A stretch of DNA of 64,000 nucleotides from Fusobacterium sp. Its GTDB lineage: Bacteria; Fusobacteriota; Fusobacteriia; Fusobacteriales; Fusobacteriaceae. Below, in pieces: positions 19,269 through 28,095 of the stretch (position 1 is its first letter; each line of letters opens with the position of its first letter). The DNA lies in contig NZ_JAWDXO010000005.1 of the NCBI RefSeq assembly GCF_032477075.1, forward strand, positions 62,001 to 126,000. Reading direction: 5' to 3'. The notes under the pieces are model-generated. The model searched no databases. It was given only the letters and a program-made list of their open reading frames with translations, and was not told where the DNA came from. The position numbers and the translations under genes were made by a program.

Positions 19269-20939
19269 CTATTTTTGATAGATGATTTTTCCATCAAGCA
19301 TAGTGAAATCAACTTTGATATTTTTTATCTCTTCATCTGGTACTTGAGAAAGCTCTCTGTCTATAATTACAAGGTCTGCTAATTTATCAGCTTCTATGCT
19401 TCCTTTAAGCTTCTCTTCTCCATTAAGGACAGCACCATTGTATGTCATCATTCTGAGAGCTTCTGCCTTAGTTATTTTTTCTTCCTCTCCAAGAGAATAT
19501 CCCCTTGATCCTTTTCTAGTTACAGCTGCATACATATTTATAAAAGGATTCAGATTTGAACAAGGCATATCAGTAGTAAGAGAAACTATTATTCCATTTT
19601 CTTTATAAGTTTTTAATGGAGTAAAAGATGTCTGTTTATCTCTAGGGAGCAGAGAATCGTATCCATCTGCTTCTACATAGATGAAACTGGCTTGTGCAGC
19701 TACCATTATTCCTACTTCACTCATTTTTTTAAGAGTTTCCTCACTTGGATAATAAGCATGTATTATAGAGTGCTGATGTTTTCTAGGATTAGCTTTTACA
19801 GCTTTATAAATAGCATCTACAGCTTTATCTATAGCAATATCTCCCATTACATGAATACCAATATCCCAGCCAGAGTCATGAGCTGCTTTTATATATTCAT
19901 CAAGTTTAGTAATATCAAGCCTCAATGGGAATTCTCTCAATGAATCTTCCCCTTTGTAATTCCAAGATTTTAGAGCTGTCATAGATGTAAGCCCCCCATC
20001 TATTGCCATTTTTAATGAAGAATAACGTATCCAGTCATTTCCATAACCAGAGGAAAAATTATAATCCTCAAGAAGCTGGTTAAGTTCTTTTTCATTTTGC
20101 TGCAATGTGAATCCATGCCAGTTAGGCATAAGATTTATTCTGCATTTAAGTTCATTTTTCTTTAATAAATCATGATAGGCTTTACATACTCCAGAACTTA
20201 CCCCTGGTTCTGTAATACTTGTAATTCCATATTTATTATATTCATTTATTGCAAGAGATATAGACTTTTCTAATACAGGAATAGAAGGTTCTCCTTCTCC
20301 AGCTCCAAAATCATCACTTCCAAAAGGACCAGGCATAACTTTTCTGACTAAAAGAACAGCATTTCCATGAAGAACACCAGTAGGTTCTCCGTTTTCATCT
20401 TTTTCTATATGCCCTTTTGGAGGGTCAATAGTATCTTTAGTAATACCAGCTAATTCTAATGCTTTGGAATTTACAGAACATGCCCCAAATATTCTTTCAA
20501 GAACAACAGCATTATCAGGTGAAGCAATATCCAAATCATAACGATTAGGAGCTCTGTTTTCTTCAAATTGAGATTCTATCCAGCTGCCTCCCTGTATCCA
20601 TGTTCCCTCTGGGACTTCTTTTATTCTTTCTGCAATTTTTTCCTGAAGCATTTTCATACTGTCAATACCAAAGAGTACAATTCCTTCAAGCATTAAACCA
20701 GTTTCCCATGCATGATTATGGGCATCATTGATACCAGGGATAAGGCTCCTTCCTTTTAAGTCTATCAATACACTGTTTCCAGTTTTCATTGACAATATTT
20801 CGTCATTGCTCCCAACTGCTGCTATCTTATTCCCTGATACAGCAGCAGCTTCATAAATACTGTCTTTTTCATCTACTGTATGAACACTTCCATTGTAGAA
20901 GATATAATCTGGAAAATATATTTTTGATTTATTCATCAT
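19269..20939 (-). CDS. Amidohydrolase, YtcJ/LAF3-like (amidohydrolase family 3)
   Basis: 556-residue metal-dependent hydrolase of the YtcJ-like group, cytoplasmic. The N-terminal beta-sandwich begins YIFYNGSVHTVDEKDSIYEA; the metal-binding GINDAHNHAW, the later GIHVMGDIAIDKAVDAI, HSIIHAYYP and TTDMPCSNLNPF carry the remaining metal ligands of the TIM barrel. The ATG overlaps the NhaC stop as ATGATGA. YtcJ-like enzymes act on N-acyl or formyl amides, but the substrate here is unknown. The neighbouring antiporter and EamA transporter suggest a dedicated uptake and degradation unit. Confidence 0.88.
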   Translation of the reverse strand: MMNKSKIYFPDYIFYNGSVHTVDEKDSIYEAAAVSGNKIAAVGSNDEILSMKTGNSVLIDLKGRSLIPGINDAHNHAWETGLMLEGIVLFGIDSMKMLQEKIAERIKEVPEGTWIQGGSWIESQFEENRAPNRYDLDIASPDNAVVLERIFGACSVNSKALELAGITKDTIDPPKGHIEKDENGEPTGVLHGNAVLLVRKVMPGPFGSDDFGAGEGEPSIPVLEKSISLAINEYNKYGITSITEPGVSSGVCKAYHDLLKKNELKCRINLMPNWHGFTLQQNEKELNQLLEDYNFSSGYGNDWIRYSSLKMAIDGGLTSMTALKSWNYKGEDSLREFPLRLDITKLDEYIKAAHDSGWDIGIHVMGDIAIDKAVDAIYKAVKANPRKHQHSIIHAYYPSEETLKKMSEVGIMVAAQASFIYVEADGYDSLLPRDKQTSFTPLKTYKENGIIVSLTTDMPCSNLNPFINMYAAVTRKGSRGYSLGEEEKITKAEALRMMTYNGAVLNGEEKLKGSIEADKLADLVIIDRELSQVPDEEIKNIKVDFTMLDGKIIYQK

Positions 20940-22483
20940 TGTACTCCTCCTAAAATTTTACCATTTCTCTTCTCAGCTATTCTAGAAAATATGAAGAGAG
21001 CTGTTACTATTGATATTGCTGTAACTATAAGTCCTAGTATTGGAGAAACAAGTCCACCTACCAGAAAACCTATGATTGAAGATATTCCAACAGTCATACT
21101 GTAAGGAAGCTGTGTTTTTACATGTTCTACATGGTCAGAACCAGCTGCTGTAGATGCGAGAATAGTAGTATCAGATATAGGAGAACAGTGATCTCCAAAT
21201 ACTCCCCCACTCAAAGAAGCCCCTATCATAAGTTCCATTGGTACTCCAAATGTGTGTGCTATTGGAAGAGATATCGGCATGATTATAGCCCATACTCCCC
21301 AAGAACTTCCAGTTGAGAAACCAACAAAAGCACCAACTACAAAGAGGAATGCAGGCATAAGACCAGCAGCTATATTGTAGTGTGCAACTATATTTATTAA
21401 ATATCCTTTAAGGTCCATAACCCCTGTCAATGAACCAATAGACCATGCTAATACTAATATGATTGGAATATCAGAGTTTAAAGCTACTCCTTTACAGAAC
21501 ATAGGAACAATATCAGCATATTTAAATATTTTAGCCTTTGCACCCATTATTCCAGCAGCTATTGAAGCAACTAAAAATCCAGTAGTGATAGAAAGAGATA
21601 TATTAGAATTAACAAAAGCTCCTCCTATACCATTTTCTCCAGCTTTTCCAGTCCATAATATCATAGCTATCAATGTAGCAAATAATGCAAGAAGTGGAAC
21701 AATAAAACTAGCTAATGTTATATTTGAATCTTTAAATAAAGCATTTTCATCTAAATCATATTTTCCCATTGGATTATCATTTTCACCTATAAGTTCACCA
21801 GTTTCAATTGCTCTTTTTTCAGCTTTATACATAGGACCAATATCCAGATTAAATATGATGATGAAGAACAGAGCAAGCATACCAAACATTGCATAGAAAT
21901 TATATGGTATAGCTTTCAAATATGTAGTCCATGGATTGTCAGTTATACCTAATAAAGCAAATTGTGTAGCTATAAGCCCAATTGCATAAGTACTGTAACT
22001 TGTGATAGGAGAAAGAGTTGCAAAAGGACACCCCATAACATCACAAATATATGCAAGTTTAACTCTAGATATTCTAAGTCTCTCAGTTATTGGTCTCATA
22101 ATAGCCCCAAGTGTGAGAGTAGGTTCTGTAAAAATGAAAGCAAATGCTGCAAAGTAAGCTGTAAGCTGAGCACCCTTTCTTGATTTTACTCTCTTAGAAG
22201 CATAATCCCCAAATGCTTTTGCTGCTCCAGAAACTTTTATCAAATATACAAATCCTCCACAAGACACAATAAGCATTATCATTCCTGCATTCCAGCTGTT
22301 CCCAATAAGTGGAATGAAGAAATCTGAAATCATTTTTGGGAATCCAACTATTGGATTCCAGTCAGAGATAATAGTTGTTCCAATCCAAAGTCCTAAGAAA
22401 AGTGAAAAAACTGTTTGTTTTGTCACCAGAGCCAGTATAATAGCTACCAGCGGTGGAATGACAGATAAAATTCCATATTCCAT
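20936..22483 (-). CDS. Na+/H+ antiporter NhaC family
   Basis: 515-residue membrane protein with about twelve hydrophobic segments, of the NhaC/YqkI type that also includes substrate:cation exchangers. Conserved blocks include FTEPTLTLGAIMRP, MGCPFATLSPITSYSTYAIGL, GSSWGVWAIIMPI and GASLSGGVFGDHCSPISDTTILASTAAGSDHVEHVKTQ. The ATG follows AAGGGGGG. It is the first gene of a leftward four-gene operon. Pairing with an amidohydrolase raises the alternative that it moves an amide or amino acid against Na+, as some NhaC members do. Confidence 0.88.
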   Translation of the reverse strand: MEYGILSVIPPLVAIILALVTKQTVFSLFLGLWIGTTIISDWNPIVGFPKMISDFFIPLIGNSWNAGMIMLIVSCGGFVYLIKVSGAAKAFGDYASKRVKSRKGAQLTAYFAAFAFIFTEPTLTLGAIMRPITERLRISRVKLAYICDVMGCPFATLSPITSYSTYAIGLIATQFALLGITDNPWTTYLKAIPYNFYAMFGMLALFFIIIFNLDIGPMYKAEKRAIETGELIGENDNPMGKYDLDENALFKDSNITLASFIVPLLALFATLIAMILWTGKAGENGIGGAFVNSNISLSITTGFLVASIAAGIMGAKAKIFKYADIVPMFCKGVALNSDIPIILVLAWSIGSLTGVMDLKGYLINIVAHYNIAAGLMPAFLFVVGAFVGFSTGSSWGVWAIIMPISLPIAHTFGVPMELMIGASLSGGVFGDHCSPISDTTILASTAAGSDHVEHVKTQLPYSMTVGISSIIGFLVGGLVSPILGLIVTAISIVTALFIFSRIAEKRNGKILGGVQ

Positions 22484-22525
22484 AATTTTGCCCCCCTTGA
22501 TTTAAGATAAAAGTTATTAAATTTA

Positions 22526-22576
22526 ACTACATGTAGTGGTTACTATATTTATAATTTAAAAATGTAGTAAAGTCAA
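22526..22576 (-). promoter_or_regulatory. Promoter and candidate operator of the NhaC-RpiR operon
   Basis: On the minus strand TTGACT (22571-22576), 17-base spacer and TATAAA (22548-22553). A perfect 12-bp palindrome ACTACATGTAGT (22526-22537) lies just downstream of the -10, and its half ACTACAT recurs inside the spacer (22562-22568). A protein bound to both would cover the promoter; the RpiR product of the same operon is the obvious candidate. Confidence 0.6.
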
Positions 22577-22761
22577 GAAGATTTTTTAAAAAACTTTGTA
22601 AAAAAAACATTTTAAAGGAATATAAGTTCTAAAAAATCAGAAGGAAAGAATATTTATAATATAAATGAAAAATTAAAATAATATATAAAAAATTGAAAAT
22701 ATTTGATAAGTTTGCTACAATTTAATAAGATAAAATGTCATAAGAAAAAGGGGGAATTTTT

Positions 22762-22842
22762 ATGAAAAGAAAAAAATTGAGTATAAAATTATATATATTT
22801 TTAAAAGGGACAATATTATACCAGGAGGAATTGAATGAATGA
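22762..22842 (+). CDS. Possible 26-residue leader peptide upstream of a GNAT gene
   Basis: ATG at 22762 follows a strong AAGGGGG site (7-base spacing) and opens a 26-codon frame beginning MKRKKLSIKLYIFLKG that ends at TGA 22840-22842, overlapping the acetyltransferase start (22835) by 8 bases. A weak promoter TTGATA-N17-TAAGAT ends about 30 bases upstream. The overlap suggests translational coupling. It is basic and partly hydrophobic. No homologue is recognised. The rest of the gap 22577-22761 is AT-rich without other visible features. Confidence 0.35.
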   Translation: MKRKKLSIKLYIFLKGTILYQEELNE

Positions 22843-23287
22843 ACAGTTAATCTGTTTGAAAGAAATTAATGAGGAGAATTATAATGATTGTATAGCATTA
22901 GATGTCAATGAGAAACAGAGAGCTTTTGTTGCTTCAAATATCTATTCTATAGCCCAAGCATATATTTACAGAGATACAGTTAAACTATTTTGTATATATG
23001 TTGGTGATACTCTTATAGGTTTTACTATGTTTAATTTGGAGAAAGAAAAAGATGAATATTGGATATGCCGTTTTATGATAGATAAAAATTATCAGAGGAT
23101 GGGATATGGAAAGAAAGCTATAATAAAAATAGTGGAGTTTTTAAAAAAAGAAAGAACAGAAAATATAAAAATATCTTTTGAACCAGAAAATATTCTAGCT
23201 ATGAAATTGTATTCTGCCTGTGGATTTAAAGAAACAGGAGAGGTAGATGAAGATGGAGAAATTATAATGGAAATAAAAATTAAATAG
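22835..23287 (+). CDS. GNAT N-acetyltransferase, diamine/spermidine acetyltransferase-like
   Basis: 150 residues with one GNAT domain. The acetyl-CoA-binding motif A is ICRFMIDKNYQRMGYGKKAI (Q-x2-G-x-G, residues ~82-100), and the C-terminal PENILAMKLYSACGFKETGE is motif B. The N-terminus LKEINEENYNDCIALDVNEKQRAFVASNIYSIAQAY closely resembles the BltD/PaiA-type polyamine acetyltransferases. ATG after AGGAGG. Polyamine substrate is inferred from resemblance only. Confidence 0.82.
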   Translation: MNEQLICLKEINEENYNDCIALDVNEKQRAFVASNIYSIAQAYIYRDTVKLFCIYVGDTLIGFTMFNLEKEKDEYWICRFMIDKNYQRMGYGKKAIIKIVEFLKKERTENIKISFEPENILAMKLYSACGFKETGEVDEDGEIIMEIKIK

Positions 23288-23375
23288 ATTAGAATATAGA
23301 GAAGTTGATATAGAAAATAATTTAAAGTTTTTTATATTATATAGGAAGAGAAAATATTTATAGTGGAGAATAAAG

Positions 23376-23406
23376 AAAAGAGAGAGCTGCAGAACTCTCT
23401 CTTTTT
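23376..23406 (+). terminator. Bidirectional terminator between GNAT gene and gdh
   Basis: Perfect 11-bp stem AAAAGAGAGAG / CTCTCTCTTTT with an 8-base loop and T-rich flanks on both strands, between convergent genes. Confidence 0.85.
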
Positions 23407-23449
23407 AGATATTGTAATTATTTAGATATAGTATCCTCTAATATTTTAA

Positions 23450-24712
23450 TTAGTACCATCCTCTAACTTTCATAGCTTCTGCGATTTTCTTAATAGATTT
23501 CATATAAGTAGCTTGTCTGAAAGAAACATTCTTCTCAACTTTCAATTCCCAAATTGGTTTGAAAGCATCTACCATAGCTCTTTCTTCTTTTTCTTCTACT
23601 TCTGCTTCTGTCCAATAATATCCATATAGATTTTGTACCCATTCAAAGTAAGATACTGTAACTCCTCCAGCATTTGTTAAAATATCTGGAGTAACTATGA
23701 TACCTTTTTTATAAAGAATTTCATCAGCTTCTGGAGTAACTGGTCCATTAGCTCCTTCGCATATTAATAGAGCCTTAATCAACTCAGCTTCTTTAGCAGT
23801 GATTGCATTTTCCAAAGCACATGGAGCAATAGCATCAACATCTAATGCCCAGAATTCCTCCATAGTAATTTCTTTAGAATCAGCAACTTTTGTTAAGCTT
23901 CCTTCAGTTTTTGCAGCTTCTAATTCTTCAAAAGTGAAACCTTCTGCTTTGTATATTGCAAAAGCTCCCTTTCCTTTTTCAAATTCAGCAACTGCTACTA
24001 CTTTTCCCCCTAATTTTATAACATTTTTTGCACTGAACTTTCCAACATTTCCAAATCCTTGAACAGCTACAGTTGCTTTAGCAAGATCTTTTCCTAATGC
24101 CTTAAAAGTTTCTCTCATAGTTACTGCAACACCAAATCCAGTAGCTTCATTTCTTCCTGCAGATCCACCATAACTTAGAGGCTTACCAGTGAATACTCCA
24201 ATTGTTTGTTCTCCAGCTAATTTATTGTATTCATCTTGCATCCATGCTATGATTTGTCCATTTGTATTAACATCTGGAGCAGGAATATCCATTTTTTCTC
24301 CCAAGTAACGGAACATTCCACGTACCCATCCTCTAGAAAGCTGTTCTAGTTCTCTTTGAGATAATTCAGAAGGATCAACAGTAATTCCTCCTTTACCTCC
24401 ACCATAAGGGATTCCAGTTACTTGACATTTAATACTCATCCACATAGAAAGAGCTTTTACTTCATCAGCATTTACATTTTGATGGAAACGGATTCCTCCT
24501 TTGAAAGGTCCTACTGCATCATTATGAGCTGATCTGTATCCTTTAAATGTTTTGAGAGAACCATCATCCATTTTTACTGGAATAGAAATCTCAATAATTC
24601 TTTGAGGTTCTTTTAATAATTCATATACAGCTGGATCAGCACCTAAAGCATCACATGCTTTTTTTACTTGTGCTTGAGCGCTCAATAGTGGGTTTAAAGT
24701 TTCTTTTACCAT
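23450..24712 (-). CDS. gdhA: Glutamate dehydrogenase, NAD-type
   Basis: 420-residue hexameric-type glutamate dehydrogenase giving 2-oxoglutarate and ammonia. The catalytic block GIPYGGGKGGI with its lysine, the PAPDVNTNGQIIAWMQDEY segment, and the Rossmann motif VAVQGFGNVGKFSAK are present; length matches the catabolic NAD-dependent enzymes of amino-acid fermenters. Preceded by AAGGAGG. It is divergent from hgdH, the next enzyme of the 2-hydroxyglutarate pathway, and both have near-consensus promoters, pointing to high expression in glutamate fermentation. Confidence 0.95.
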   Translation of the reverse strand: MVKETLNPLLSAQAQVKKACDALGADPAVYELLKEPQRIIEISIPVKMDDGSLKTFKGYRSAHNDAVGPFKGGIRFHQNVNADEVKALSMWMSIKCQVTGIPYGGGKGGITVDPSELSQRELEQLSRGWVRGMFRYLGEKMDIPAPDVNTNGQIIAWMQDEYNKLAGEQTIGVFTGKPLSYGGSAGRNEATGFGVAVTMRETFKALGKDLAKATVAVQGFGNVGKFSAKNVIKLGGKVVAVAEFEKGKGAFAIYKAEGFTFEELEAAKTEGSLTKVADSKEITMEEFWALDVDAIAPCALENAITAKEAELIKALLICEGANGPVTPEADEILYKKGIIVTPDILTNAGGVTVSYFEWVQNLYGYYWTEAEVEEKEERAMVDAFKPIWELKVEKNVSFRQATYMKSIKKIAEAMKVRGWY

Positions 24713-24788
24713 AAAATCCTCCTTAAGATAATTAAATAAAATATAGATTCCAAATTTATTGTGCCATTACCCTTTACATTGTATTATA

Positions 24789-24816
24789 ATTATAGCTTTA
24801 AAAAAAAAATAGTCAA
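24789..24816 (-). promoter_or_regulatory. Promoter of gdhA
   Basis: Minus strand: TTGACT (24811-24816), 16-base spacer, TATAAT (24789-24794); a second TATAAT overlaps at 24783-24788. About 75 bases upstream of the gdhA start. Confidence 0.6.
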
Positions 24817-24947
24817 TTACATTAAATGAATTATAAAAATAAAAAAAACATATAAATGAAAAGAATATACACAATATATTAAATAACTGAAAAAATCACT
24901 TATTTACAGCTTAAATTAAAATATATAATATATACATAATATATAAG

Positions 24948-24990
24948 TGTTTGAAAATAAGTCTTTTTTTATGAGTATGTTTGAAAATAA
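24948..24990 (+). repeat. 13-bp direct repeat in the gdhA-hgdH intergenic region
   Basis: TGTTTGAAAATAA occurs at 24948-24960 and again at 24978-24990, exactly 30 bases apart, which is close to three helical turns. The 524-bp region between the divergent genes is otherwise AT-rich spacer with one promoter at each end. The repeats could be a regulator site shared by gdhA and hgdH; no protein is assigned. Confidence 0.45.
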
Positions 24991-25148
24991 TCAAGTATAT
25001 TTAAGATATTAAAGACCAAATAATTTTTTGAAAGATTATATAAATTTACTTCCTAGAAATTATAAATAATAACAAAATAGAAAAATATGATACATAAACT
25101 TTAAGTATTTAAGAGAGGTGAGGAAAATAAATTTAAGTGTATGCTATC

Positions 25149-25177
25149 TTGACGAAATGAAATAAAAATGCTATAAG
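25149..25177 (+). promoter_or_regulatory. Promoter of hgdH
   Basis: TTGACG (25149-25154), 17-base spacer, TATAAG (25172-25177) with extended TGC directly before the -10. It lies about 60 bases before the gene. Confidence 0.6.
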
Positions 25178-25236
25178 TGATTAAATAAAAATGTAAATGA
25201 AAGTAATTATGTTTTTATATTAAAGGAGGTATTATA

Positions 25237-26232
25237 ATGAAAGTGATTTTTTATGGAGTTCGTGATGTAGAGGTACCTATTTTTGAAGCTGTGAATAAAA
25301 AATTTGGTTATGATGTAACTTTGATACCAGAATATCTGACTGATGAAGCTACAGCAAGAAAAGCTCTTGGATATGATGCTGTAGTATTAAGAGGAAACTG
25401 TTTTGCTACAAAGGAAATATTAGATATCTATAAAGAAATGGGAGTACAATATGTTATGACAAGAACTGTTGGAGTAAATCATATTGATGTTCCTTATGCA
25501 AAAGAGTTAGGATTTAAAACTGCTTATGTTCCTTTTTATTCTCCAAATGCTATTGCAGAGTTGGCACTAAGTTTAGCAATGGGTTTATTAAGAAATGTAG
25601 TTTATACTGTAAATAGAACAAAAGAAAGAAACTTTATTGTAGATAAACAAATGTTCTCAAAAGAAGTAAGAAATTGCACTGTAGGGGTTGTTGGATTAGG
25701 GAGAATTGGAATGACAGCTGCAAGACTTTTTAAAGGATTGGGAGCAAATGTGATAGGATATGATCTATTTCCTAAAACTGGAGTGGAAGATATTGTAACA
25801 CAGGTTTCTATGGATGAGTTATTAGAAAAATCTGATATTATTACTTTGCATGCTCCTTATATCAAAGAAAATGGAAGAGTAATCACAAAAGAAACTTTAG
25901 CAAAAATGAAAGATGGAGTTATCTTAATTAACACAGGAAGAGGAGAATTAGTTGATACTGCTGCTTTAGTGGAAGCTTTAGAAAGTGGGAAAGTATCTGG
26001 AGCAGGTATTGATACTTTGGATAATGAAGTATCTATTTTCTTTAAAGATTTTGGAAGCAACAAATTAGAAGATCCATACTTTGAAAAATTAGTAGAAATG
26101 TATCCAAAAGTTTTGATTACTCCACATGTAGGATCTTATACTGATGAAGCTGCTTTAAATATGATAGAGACAACATTTGATAATATAAAAGAATATCTGG
26201 AAACTGGGGATTGTAAAAATAAAATAAAATAA
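25237..26232 (+). CDS. hgdH: (R)-2-hydroxyglutarate dehydrogenase (D-2-hydroxyacid dehydrogenase family)
   Basis: 331-residue NAD-dependent enzyme that reduces 2-oxoglutarate to (R)-2-hydroxyglutarate. The Rossmann motif GVVGLGRIGMTAARLFKG with a downstream aspartate (VIGYD) indicates NAD preference; the catalytic Arg/Glu/His set of the family is visible in NTGRGELVD, GAGIDTLDNE and TPHVGSYTDEA. Its length matches the Acidaminococcus HgdH. D-lactate dehydrogenase is the alternative from sequence alone, but placement between gdhA and the hgd/gct/gcd cluster favours HgdH. Codon use is intermediate between the flanking genes. Confidence 0.88.
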   Translation: MKVIFYGVRDVEVPIFEAVNKKFGYDVTLIPEYLTDEATARKALGYDAVVLRGNCFATKEILDIYKEMGVQYVMTRTVGVNHIDVPYAKELGFKTAYVPFYSPNAIAELALSLAMGLLRNVVYTVNRTKERNFIVDKQMFSKEVRNCTVGVVGLGRIGMTAARLFKGLGANVIGYDLFPKTGVEDIVTQVSMDELLEKSDIITLHAPYIKENGRVITKETLAKMKDGVILINTGRGELVDTAALVEALESGKVSGAGIDTLDNEVSIFFKDFGSNKLEDPYFEKLVEMYPKVLITPHVGSYTDEAALNMIETTFDNIKEYLETGDCKNKIK

Positions 26233-26380
26233 TTTTTATAAAATCAAAAGGAAATATGTAAGATTGAAATTATAATTTAAATATATCAAACTTTAGACTT
26301 AGATATAAATTTATATTTTTTCAATGCAGTTATTATTTAAATGTTAATAACTATCTATGTTGGATAGTGTCAAAAAATTT

Positions 26381-26420
26381 AAAAAATGGGGAGATTTGTG
26401 GAAACAAAGCTCCCTTTTTA
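26381..26420 (+). terminator. Terminator after hgdH
   Basis: Imperfect hairpin between AAAAAATGGGGAGATTTGT and ACAAAGCTCCCTTTTT (one mismatch, one bulge, 3-4 base loop) ending in a T run. A small inverted repeat ACTATC-N7-GATAGT lies upstream at 26350-26368. The rest of 26233-26457 holds nothing else I can name. Confidence 0.65.
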
Positions 26421-26457
26421 AAATAAAAAGATTAAAATTATGAAGAAAGGAAATAAA

Positions 26458-27942
26458 ATGAACTTAAAACAACACTATAAAATAAAATTACAGGAAGATG
26501 CAGATAATTTTTCTTGGGAAAGAGAGCTGAGAGAAAGAGGAATATTTTTTGAAAAAAAAGAATATTTTCCTAACTATATCATTTACAAAATAGAAAAACC
26601 TAGTGAAGATATTTTAAAAGAGTTTTCCCAAAGAAGAGAGATTTCTAAAATTGAAATCATGCATCACTATTTTTTAAATTTTCAAACTCATGTTATGGAA
26701 GTGCAGATGCCTCCTTATGAAAAAGCTTCTGCTGATAAAAAATATCCTGTAGTTGGAGTTTTAGATAATGGAATTGCAAATGTTGAAATGATGAATTCCT
26801 GGATATATCATGATGAAAAACAATACTGCCCTGAAAGACAGCATCCTACTCATGGAAACTTTATAGCAGGAGTGATTTTATACGGAGATGAATTGAGTGA
26901 TAAAAAGTGGATTGCAGGGGAAAAAATAAAAATTTATGATGCAGTCATTGTACCAGATTTTAGTGTCTGTCAATTAGAAGAAGATGAACTTTTATTCAGA
27001 TTAAGAAAAGCAGTAGAAGAACATACTTGGATTAAAATATGGAATTTATCAATTAGTATTCGTTTTGCTGTTGATTTAGAAAGAATTTCTGAGTTTGGAT
27101 TATTGTTGGATTATTTACAGGAAAAATATGATATTATTATTTGTAAATCTTGTGGAAATGGAGAATTTATAAAAGATAAAGAGGAAAAAGGGAGTATTTT
27201 ACAAGGTTCTGATACAATCCGTTCCTTAGTGGTTGCTTCATGTAATCAGGATGGAGAAGTTTCTAGTTTTAGTTTAAGTGGAAGAGGACATAAAATTCTA
27301 GAAAAACCAGATATTGCAATGTATGGAGGCGATGTTTTTTGGGATGCAGATGGAAAAAGAAAAATATCAGGAGTCTATTCTTTTTCTCCAAAAGGAGAAA
27401 TAGTTAGTTCTTTTGGAACCAGTTTTGCCACAGCTAGAATGACTTCTTTATTAGGAAATATTCTTTTTTGGAAGGAAGATGCTTCAGCTCTTTTTTTGAA
27501 GGCTATGGCAGTACAAACAGCAAGTCATGGTGAAAAATATTTTTTAGGTTACGGTTGCCCTAAAGATACAGCTGGTATCCAGAAAGAATATGAAAACTCG
27601 TATATTCTAGAAGGAAACTTACTAGAAGAAGAGAGAATAACACTAGCTTATAGAAATGGAAAAATAAAATGTACTCTGAGCTCTGATGTTATTTTAGACT
27701 ATCATCAAGAAGAAGATTATGTTCTTTGTGATATTAATTTAAGTTTTGAAAAAAATGGAAAAAAATATGAAAATGAAAATCTTTTTGGAGAGTATGTAAA
27801 GCTGAATAATTTAAAAAAATATGAAATTTCTATGGAAGAGGAAGAAGGAGAAATAGAAATTATTTTTTCAAAAAGATGGGGAAAAGTTGAAAATAAAAAG
27901 AAAGATAGAGCACTTTCATATTGTTTTGTTTTTCAAAAATAA
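26458..27942 (+). CDS. Cytoplasmic subtilisin-like serine peptidase (S8)
   Basis: 494 residues. The ATG at 26458 follows GAAAGGAAA; an in-frame ATG at 26440 lacks a site. The full catalytic set is present: Asp103 in VGVLDNGI, His132 in HPTHGNFIAG, oxyanion Asn234 in SCGNGE and Ser322 in SSFGTSFATARM. There is no signal peptide, no propeptide of the I9 type and no membrane segment, so the enzyme should act inside the cell. The C-terminal ~130 residues form a separate beta-rich acidic region. It precedes the regulator of the glutaconate cluster, in the same orientation, but a promoter-like stretch lies between. No AAA+ partner, as seen with some intracellular subtilases, is adjacent. Target unknown. 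Confidence 0.85.
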   Translation: MNLKQHYKIKLQEDADNFSWERELRERGIFFEKKEYFPNYIIYKIEKPSEDILKEFSQRREISKIEIMHHYFLNFQTHVMEVQMPPYEKASADKKYPVVGVLDNGIANVEMMNSWIYHDEKQYCPERQHPTHGNFIAGVILYGDELSDKKWIAGEKIKIYDAVIVPDFSVCQLEEDELLFRLRKAVEEHTWIKIWNLSISIRFAVDLERISEFGLLLDYLQEKYDIIICKSCGNGEFIKDKEEKGSILQGSDTIRSLVVASCNQDGEVSSFSLSGRGHKILEKPDIAMYGGDVFWDADGKRKISGVYSFSPKGEIVSSFGTSFATARMTSLLGNILFWKEDASALFLKAMAVQTASHGEKYFLGYGCPKDTAGIQKEYENSYILEGNLLEEERITLAYRNGKIKCTLSSDVILDYHQEEDYVLCDINLSFEKNGKKYENENLFGEYVKLNNLKKYEISMEEEEGEIEIIFSKRWGKVENKKKDRALSYCFVFQK

Positions 27943-27946
27943 AAAA

Positions 27947-28030
27947 GTGAAAAAAGATTTTTTGAATTTGAAATTTCACAAAAAAGTGAAAAAATTAAAA
28001 CTACATTTTTTTGAAAAATGGTTGTATAAT
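27947..28030 (+). promoter_or_regulatory. Promoter region with TTTCAC/GTGAAA sites before the PRD-type regulator
   Basis: A consensus TATAAT at 28025-28030 precedes the regulator gene. No good -35 is present at 16-18 bases, which is usual for activated promoters. Upstream are an inverted repeat TTTCAC-N6-GTGAAA (27974-27991) and a further GTGAAA (27947-27952), 39 bases before the other. These are candidate binding sites, perhaps for the regulator itself. Confidence 0.45.
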
Positions 28031-28095
28031 AAAAGGGAAATGGAAATAATAGTTTCATAATTAAAAATACTGTCTTATTTTTGGAGGGAATTTCT

